Shown one piece after another: positions 59,085 through 64,000 of a stretch of 64,000 nucleotides of DNA. How positions within the stretch are numbered: the stretch's first letter is position 1; each line of letters begins with the position of its first letter. Position numbers and translations under genes: made by a program. The stretch covers positions 434,001-498,000 of the forward strand of contig JACKPH010000001.1 in the NCBI GenBank assembly GCA_024233675.1. The letters run 5' to 3'. A model generated the notes under the pieces. The model was not told the origin of the DNA and ran no database searches. It worked only from the letters and a program-made list of their open reading frames with translations. Origin of the DNA: Thermotogae bacterium. Its GTDB lineage: Bacteria; Thermotogota; Thermotogae; Petrotogales; Petrotogaceae.

Positions 59085-60185
59085 ATGGATGTTTTGTATT
59101 ATGAAAATATAAAAAAGTGTCCCTTTTATGAACCAACATATAAGAGACCCGGAACATATTTCAAAGTTCAGATAGAAGGAGTTGAACTTGAGGCCAATTA
59201 TGAAGAATTTTCAGACGGAAAAGTATTTATAGTACGTGCGGGAAGAGATATAAAACTATCTCACTGGATACATATTTACACTGTATATAAATATTTTGAA
59301 AGTCTTGACCAAAAAGTAGATGAAATAATAGTTGAACTTGAAAATAAAAAATATCATGTAAGAAAAAATGAATTAATGCTAAAAGAAAAGTGGATAAAAA
59401 AAGATATTCAGAGACTAAAGACAAAAGAAAAAGAACCCGGTTCTCAGTGCAGATTCTGTACTGTTAAAGAGCATTGTCATTCTGAACTTTTAAAACATAA
59501 TAATTTACTCGTTGTTCCTGCAGTCAGCTCCAAGATAATAGAGGACTTCAGGGAAATGGAAATTGATCCTGTTGAAATAGTAAAGAGCAATCAGATTGAT
59601 AAATTCAATGAACAGTATAAAAAGCCCTTATACAATATTATGTCAATTGTTTACAACAAAGTTTATAAAATTTCTGATATAGCTATACCTGATAATTACA
59701 TAATATTTGATGTTGAAACATATGTAAAAAGGGATTTTCTTTTCGGATATCTTATTGACGGACAGTATAAACCTTTTGTTTTTCACAAGATGAATGATAA
59801 ACGTGCCGAAGAAATGGTAAATTTCCTCTATGAAAGTGACAGATATCTTGTTCACTATGATTCTCATGATGTAAAAGCACTTATGAATTTTGCAAAACTT
59901 TATCCTGAGCATAAAAATAAAATAGAACATATACTTAAAAAGACATTTGATGTCTTTGAACTGATAATAAAAAATTATTCTATACCTGTAACGTCTTATT
60001 CGCTTAAGGATATAAGTAAATATTTCGGTTTCGAGTGGAGAACAAATTTAAACGGATATGCAGTAATAATAGAATATCAGAGATATCTTAAAGGTGAAGA
60101 GGAAATAATGAAAAAAATACTTGATTATAATGAAGATGACTGCAGATCTACAGAAGTTGTTATAGAAAAGCTTAGAAAAATCTGA
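59085..60185 (+). CDS. TM0106-family nuclease: RecB-like region plus 3'-5' exonuclease (RNase H fold)
   Basis: 366 residues. The C-terminal half (about 200-366) shows exonuclease motifs: IIFDVETY (Asp-x-Glu), the middle LVHYDSHDVKALMNFA and DYNEDDCRST with catalytic Asp. The N-terminal half has a Cys cluster CRFCTVKEHCHSEL after a possible PD-(D/E)XK-like fold, as in the TM0106 family of RecB-like nucleases. Neighbours are an unknown gene and era. A role in DNA or RNA processing is inferred. The RecB-like active-site residues are not clear, so that part may be inactive. Confidence 0.75.
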   Translation: MDVLYYENIKKCPFYEPTYKRPGTYFKVQIEGVELEANYEEFSDGKVFIVRAGRDIKLSHWIHIYTVYKYFESLDQKVDEIIVELENKKYHVRKNELMLKEKWIKKDIQRLKTKEKEPGSQCRFCTVKEHCHSELLKHNNLLVVPAVSSKIIEDFREMEIDPVEIVKSNQIDKFNEQYKKPLYNIMSIVYNKVYKISDIAIPDNYIIFDVETYVKRDFLFGYLIDGQYKPFVFHKMNDKRAEEMVNFLYESDRYLVHYDSHDVKALMNFAKLYPEHKNKIEHILKKTFDVFELIIKNYSIPVTSYSLKDISKYFGFEWRTNLNGYAVIIEYQRYLKGEEEIMKKILDYNEDDCRSTEVVIEKLRKI

Positions 60186-60193
60186 GGTGAAAT

Positions 60194-61105
60194 GTGGAAA
60201 ATAAAACAAAAAGCGGTTTTATAGCAATGGCCGGTAAACCGAATGTCGGAAAATCAACACTTATAAATTCTCTGATGGGTCAGAAAATTGTAATAACTTC
60301 AAATAAACCGCAGACCACAAGAAATAAAATAAACTGTATTTACACTGAAGATAATTATCAGATGATATTTGTAGATACACCGGGAATACATAAACCTCTG
60401 CATAAACTCGGTGAATATATGGTTGATATTGCCGTTAACTCTCTTAACGGTGTTGATATTGTTCTGTTTGTTCTTGAAAGTACACATATGCCGACAGAAG
60501 AAGATGAAAGAGTATATACTATAGTAAGAAAATCAAAAATACCTTATTTATGTGTAATAAACAAAACAGACAGAAAAAAAGAAGAAGTAATAAATCATAT
60601 AAAATCTTCCGATTATGTTAAAAATGAAAAATGTCTCGGTGTAATAGAAACATCTGCAATAAACGGTGAAAATACTGAAGAACTTAAAAATAAAATAAAA
60701 GAAATATTACCTTTCGGACCTATGTATTATCCTGAAGATACAATAACGGACAGACCGTCAAGATTTCTTATATCTGAACTGATAAGAGAAAAAATATTTA
60801 ATCTTACAAGTCAGGAAGTGCCGCATTCTTCGGGAGTTGTTATTGAAGACCTTAAAACAAGAGAAAACGGTATGCTTTATGTAAGAGCTTATATATATAT
60901 GGAAAGAGAATCACAGAAAGGTATAATAATAGGAAAAAACGGACAGATGATAAAAGAAATAGGTCAGCTTGCAAGAAAAGATATAGAAGATCTTTTTGAA
61001 ATGCCTGTTTTTCTCGATCTTCATGTTAAGGTAAAAAAGAACTGGAGAGAAAGTGACTTTTTAATAAGAAATACAATGGAGTTTAAAAATGATATAAAAA
61101 AATAA
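60194..61105 (+). CDS. era: GTPase Era
   Basis: 303 residues, GTG start with GAGGTGAAAT. It checks 16S rRNA 3' end maturation and 30S assembly. G1 GKPNVGKSTLIN, switch region NKPQTTRNKI, G3 DTPGIH, G4 NKTD and the KH domain with IIGKNGQMIKEIG and LDLHVKVKKNW. Last gene of the long rightward run; its stop is followed by a terminator. Confidence 0.97.
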   Translation: MENKTKSGFIAMAGKPNVGKSTLINSLMGQKIVITSNKPQTTRNKINCIYTEDNYQMIFVDTPGIHKPLHKLGEYMVDIAVNSLNGVDIVLFVLESTHMPTEEDERVYTIVRKSKIPYLCVINKTDRKKEEVINHIKSSDYVKNEKCLGVIETSAINGENTEELKNKIKEILPFGPMYYPEDTITDRPSRFLISELIREKIFNLTSQEVPHSSGVVIEDLKTRENGMLYVRAYIYMERESQKGIIIGKNGQMIKEIGQLARKDIEDLFEMPVFLDLHVKVKKNWRESDFLIRNTMEFKNDIKK

Positions 61106-61126
61106 AGTGCATTTAAGCACTTTATT
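61101..61126. terminator. Bidirectional terminator between era and the C11 peptidase gene
   Basis: 10-bp stem AATAAAGTGC / GCACTTTATT, loop ATTTAA, T-tract on the right. Its left arm overlaps the era stop, and it ends 3 bases before the peptidase stop. Confidence 0.88.
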
Positions 61127-61129
61127 TTT

Positions 61130-62473
61130 TTACCATAGATTATATTTTTCAACCCAATTCTGATTTTCTTTATAAAACAGAAGTTCTCTGTAGTCAGGTT
61201 CAAAAGAAGGATAATGATCTGTTATATTATATGCTATACCTATACCGGAAATATTATAACCTGAAATATTATAACCTGAAAAAGAAGATCCTAAACTTTT
61301 ATTTATTATCATATCGTCCGGATAATTGTTTAAAACGTAGTTAACATCGGTAAAATCATCAGAATTAAGAAGTCCGTAAACCGCGTTATTATGGAGCGAA
61401 TCTTTTGAAATGTTTTTTAAATTATTTTTTATAAACTGACGGAATCCTTCTGTTTTAATTGCAACCATTGTTTTATAATAAACGTCAGAATGTTCATTAT
61501 TATCATAAGCATAAACAAGTCTGTCAAGAAGATAAGATATATTTCCGTTAAAATAAGATATAAAGTTATAATCATAACCGGATGCAGGTTCGGGAGAAGC
61601 GGAACCCACAAAATAATCTGTATAATCGGCAAGTTCATAAATTATTTCCGTCATTGCCATATTACAGGCATCAAAACCTATTACGTCTATATTTTTTCCT
61701 GCTGTGTTTTTATAATCTTCCAGAAGACTTTTAACTTCGGAAATTTTTATTGTTGCATCCGAATCTGAATAGTCAATCATTATTGAACGCAGAGAATAAT
61801 CTGATTTTGATTCACCAAGCCAGGCATTTCCGTGATCCCAGAAAATAAGGAATTTTTTTGTTTCGGGGTTAAAACTCGTAACTGTGTTAAAATAGTTTTT
61901 AACCGAATTTATATCTGCTGTTTTAAATTCACTTTCCAGACCGTAATATAACGGATCTATCGTGTAATAATAAAAATTCCCGTTATATTTTGTAAAAGTT
62001 ATTATTCTGTCGGAGGAATCGTAATAATCAGCTATAACGGTTACAGTTACAGGTATTTTTGAATTTTCAACACCATCACGTATTTCTGAAATGTCGTTTA
62101 AAAGATTATTATTTAAATTATTATCACCGCCGCCTATTACTATTATCTGAAGCGGTATATATTCAAAATAAACATTTTCGCTGTAATTTTTTGAGGAAGT
62201 TCTGTAATTTAACTGAAAAGTCTGATTTTTTGATGTAAAATCATATTTTTTGGTATCAAACATATATTTTTTGTCTGATACTTTTGTCATATATATATTT
62301 CCTTTACCGGTAGACAAATAAACATCGCTGACACTGTCTTTAAAGTTAAATTCGGCAATACCTGCGGAAGGATAATAATTACTTATAAGCGGTGTAAATA
62401 ATCCTGTCGGTATACATGAATAGAATACAAAAAAAGAAGAAATGATCATAATAATAAAAATTAATTTTTTCAT
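61130..62473 (-). CDS. Clostripain-like (peptidase C11) lipoprotein
   Basis: 447 residues from the ATG at 62473 with GGGAGGG; an in-frame extension of 32 codons overlaps ecfT and lacks a site. Lipobox YSCIP (Cys near residue 20). The clan CD protease signature is present: catalytic His in FLIFWDHGNAW and catalytic Cys in VIGFDACNMAMTEI, with VIGGGDNNLNN at the fold start. It should cleave after basic residues at the cell surface. It ends at the era terminator and starts just after ecfT. Confidence 0.9.
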   Translation of the reverse strand: MKKLIFIIMIISSFFVFYSCIPTGLFTPLISNYYPSAGIAEFNFKDSVSDVYLSTGKGNIYMTKVSDKKYMFDTKKYDFTSKNQTFQLNYRTSSKNYSENVYFEYIPLQIIVIGGGDNNLNNNLLNDISEIRDGVENSKIPVTVTVIADYYDSSDRIITFTKYNGNFYYYTIDPLYYGLESEFKTADINSVKNYFNTVTSFNPETKKFLIFWDHGNAWLGESKSDYSLRSIMIDYSDSDATIKISEVKSLLEDYKNTAGKNIDVIGFDACNMAMTEIIYELADYTDYFVGSASPEPASGYDYNFISYFNGNISYLLDRLVYAYDNNEHSDVYYKTMVAIKTEGFRQFIKNNLKNISKDSLHNNAVYGLLNSDDFTDVNYVLNNYPDDMIINKSLGSSFSGYNISGYNISGIGIAYNITDHYPSFEPDYRELLFYKENQNWVEKYNLW

Positions 62474-62499
62474 TTTTCCCTCCCGATATAATACCGTAT

Positions 62500-63291
62500 T
62501 TAAAAAAATACTATAAAAAGTCCTATCATTACAAAAGACATAAGAAAAACAGTATCTGTTATTTTCCATGTAAAATTTTTATAGCGCGTTCTTCCTTCCC
62601 AACCGTTGTAACCTCTTGCTTCCATAGCAATACTTAATTCTTCTGCACGTCTTAATGCTGAAACAAGAAGAGGAATTATTATTGAAACCGCACCTTTTAT
62701 TTTTCCTGAAAATTTTCTGTCATCAAAATTTGCACCGCGGCTCATCTGTGCCTTTATTATACGGTCTGCCTCAGAAGCCATTACAGGAATGAATCTTATT
62801 GCAATTGTCATAACCATAGAAAGTTCATGAGCGAACGATTTAGGAACAAAAAACCATCTTAACACGTCTTCCATGGCATGTGCAAGTGTTGTGGGAGAGG
62901 TTGTCAGTGTAAGTATTGTTGAAAGCATTATTGCAAAAAGAATTCTGAATGTTATTATAGAAGCACTCATAAGACCCTGATCGGTAATTTTTATAAAATA
63001 AAAACTGAAAATGACATTTCCGCTGTAATTGAAAAGCTGTACGACAAAAGCGAAAATTATTATAAACCATAATGATTTAAGTGATTTTAAATAATATCTT
63101 ATGCTCAGTTTTGAAAGCAGCATAAGTGAAAAAGTATAAACCGTCATTACTATTATATCAATTAAACTGTTTATCGAAAAGGCAAAAGCCGCAAGTATAA
63201 ATAATCCCATTAATTTAACTCTCGGGTCCATTCTGTGCATTAAAGAATCTTTTTCCACAAATCTTCCCAGGGCAACATTATCTAAAAACAA
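62500..63291 (-). CDS. ecfT: ECF transporter T component (EcfT)
   Basis: 263 residues, TTG start with AAAGGAAGG 9 bases upstream; the 13-codon extension has no site. About five membrane helices. Coupling-helix motifs of EcfT are visible: MSRGANFDD and MEARGYNGWEGRTRYK (the two Ala-Arg-Gly type motifs that contact the ATPases). EcfT links an energising EcfA pair to vitamin- or metal-binding S subunits. No EcfA or S gene is present here, so it is separated from its partners. Confidence 0.9.
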   Translation of the reverse strand: MFLDNVALGRFVEKDSLMHRMDPRVKLMGLFILAAFAFSINSLIDIIVMTVYTFSLMLLSKLSIRYYLKSLKSLWFIIIFAFVVQLFNYSGNVIFSFYFIKITDQGLMSASIITFRILFAIMLSTILTLTTSPTTLAHAMEDVLRWFFVPKSFAHELSMVMTIAIRFIPVMASEADRIIKAQMSRGANFDDRKFSGKIKGAVSIIIPLLVSALRRAEELSIAMEARGYNGWEGRTRYKNFTWKITDTVFLMSFVMIGLFIVFF

Positions 63292-63329
63292 TTTAAAAAA
63301 CCTTCCTTTCACAAAAAGAATGCAAATCA

Positions 63330-63335
63330 ATTATA
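63330..63335 (-). promoter_or_regulatory. Possible -10 element upstream of ecfT
   Basis: TATAAT on the minus strand, 39 bases before the TTG. No good -35 at the usual distance. Confidence 0.35.
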
Positions 63336-63385
63336 CTATACAATGATTAAAATTGATATTATTATATTTAAATAATGTGCATATA

Positions 63386-63394
63386 TGGTATAAT
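63386..63394 (+). promoter_or_regulatory. Extended -10 promoter of frr
   Basis: TGGTATAAT: TATAAT (63389-63394) with TG one base upstream. The usual -35 position is weak, as often with extended -10 promoters. Start near 63401, about 31 bases before the frr ATG. Confidence 0.6.
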
Positions 63395-63431
63395 ATAGGT
63401 GATTATTTAATAAATAACCGGAGGTGTTTAT

Positions 63432-63992
63432 ATGTCAAAAAGTACATATGAAAAAGAAGTAACTGAAAAAATGAAAAAAACCGTAGTTCATTATGAAGAA
63501 GAACTAAAAAAGCTCAGAACAGGGAGACCTTCTCCTGCGATGTTTGAAGATATAAGAATAGATTATTACGGTACACCCACGCCTGTAAATCAGACAGGAA
63601 GTGTTACTGTTACGGAAGACAGAACAGTTGTTATTTCGCCGTGGGAAAAAAGCCTTCTCGAAAAAATCGAAAAAGCTATAAATGCCGCAAATCTTGGTAT
63701 ACATGCCATAAATGACGGTTCTGTCGTAAGAGTTGCTTTTCCTTCACCGACAGGAGAAGACAGGAAAAAATGGGTTAAACATGCAAAAGATATGATGGAA
63801 GAAACAAAAATAGCTTTGAGAAACATAAGAAGGGATGATATCAAAAAAGTTAAGGATGATCAGAAAAGCAGTTTAATATCAGAAGATGAATCAAAAAAAG
63901 CAGAAGAGGAAATAACAAAAATTCTTAAAGAATACGAAGAAAAATCTGAAGCTGTTTTTGCTAAAAAAGAAAAGGAGATCATGGAATCTTAA
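63432..63992 (+). CDS. frr: Ribosome recycling factor
   Basis: 186 residues, complete. The three-helix bundle plus beta/alpha domain is recognisable: KKLRTGRPSPAMFEDIRIDYYG, the central VISPWEKSLLEKIEKAI, INDGSVVRVAFPSPTGEDRK and IRRDD near the C-terminus. With EF-G it splits post-termination ribosomes. ATG with CGGAGG. The stop overlaps an ATG (TAATG at 63990-63994), the start of a next gene that runs off the edge (in many genomes uppS; not testable here). Confidence 0.96.
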   Translation: MSKSTYEKEVTEKMKKTVVHYEEELKKLRTGRPSPAMFEDIRIDYYGTPTPVNQTGSVTVTEDRTVVISPWEKSLLEKIEKAINAANLGIHAINDGSVVRVAFPSPTGEDRKKWVKHAKDMMEETKIALRNIRRDDIKKVKDDQKSSLISEDESKKAEEEITKILKEYEEKSEAVFAKKEKEIMES

Positions 63993-64000
63993 TGAATGAT

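Noticed and set aside
1..64000. CRISPR arrays, insertion sequences, prophage
   Set aside because: No regularly spaced repeats of array type, no transposase or integrase reading frame, and no terminal inverted repeats were seen.

Overview
The window is a 64 kb piece of a strongly AT-rich bacterial chromosome with an outer membrane (secretin, lipoproteins, a small beta-barrel-like protein) alongside genes typical of the Thermotogota and Firmicutes: a NiaR/NiaP niacin pair, a TM287/288-like heterodimeric ABC exporter, a TM0106-family nuclease, and Asp23/YloV and PC4-like proteins. Taken together this best fits a low-GC member of the Thermotogota such as the Geotoga/Oceanotoga/Petrotoga group. 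That placement is inferred from gene families only; no rRNA is present.

Layout: 1-1.2 kb holds a partial methyltransferase and a Lys-Leu-Gly tRNA operon with a consensus promoter. 1.2-9.5 kb is a leftward housekeeping operon: glmU, prs, rplY, pth, a McsA-like protein, an HD-GYP protein, rng and a propeller protein. 9.6-14.2 kb is a second leftward operon, valS-folC-ruvA, with a clear promoter and terminator. A two-part ThrE-type exporter, an orphan histidine kinase, tRNA-Asn, a nitrilase-family hydrolase and a frameshifted Ig/LRR lipoprotein follow, then the niaP-niaR operon (20-21.7 kb).

21.8-43.4 kb is rich in signalling and transport genes: three chemoreceptors, two GGDEF proteins, a MarR-controlled ABC exporter, a ferritin/VIT1 fusion, and a three-gene two-component operon (Rcp1-like receiver, receiver-HD-GYP, giant propeller histidine kinase). 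The HU gene follows. 43.4-46.9 kb carries secreted proteins, thymidine kinase and a transglycosylase-like lipoprotein.

47.2-61.1 kb looks like one rightward run of about 14 genes with no obvious internal terminator. It starts with a compact pilus/type II secretion set (F protein, pseudopilin, three small assembly proteins, secretin) and continues through amrB (Memo), asp23-like, yloV, glyQS, an unknown gene, a TM0106-like nuclease and era. The window ends with a C11 peptidase lipoprotein, ecfT and frr.

Two features give the window large-scale structure. Left of about 41 kb most genes run leftward and right of about 44 kb most run rightward. A 363-base AT-rich gap at 46.86-47.23 kb holds a cluster of TTATCAACA-type 9-mers, so a replication origin nearby is a reasonable hypothesis. 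Second, c-di-GMP and chemotaxis genes are concentrated at 3-43 kb (two HD-GYP, two GGDEF, three MCP). Many genes start at TTG, and several convergent gene pairs share one hairpin terminator that overlaps a stop codon.
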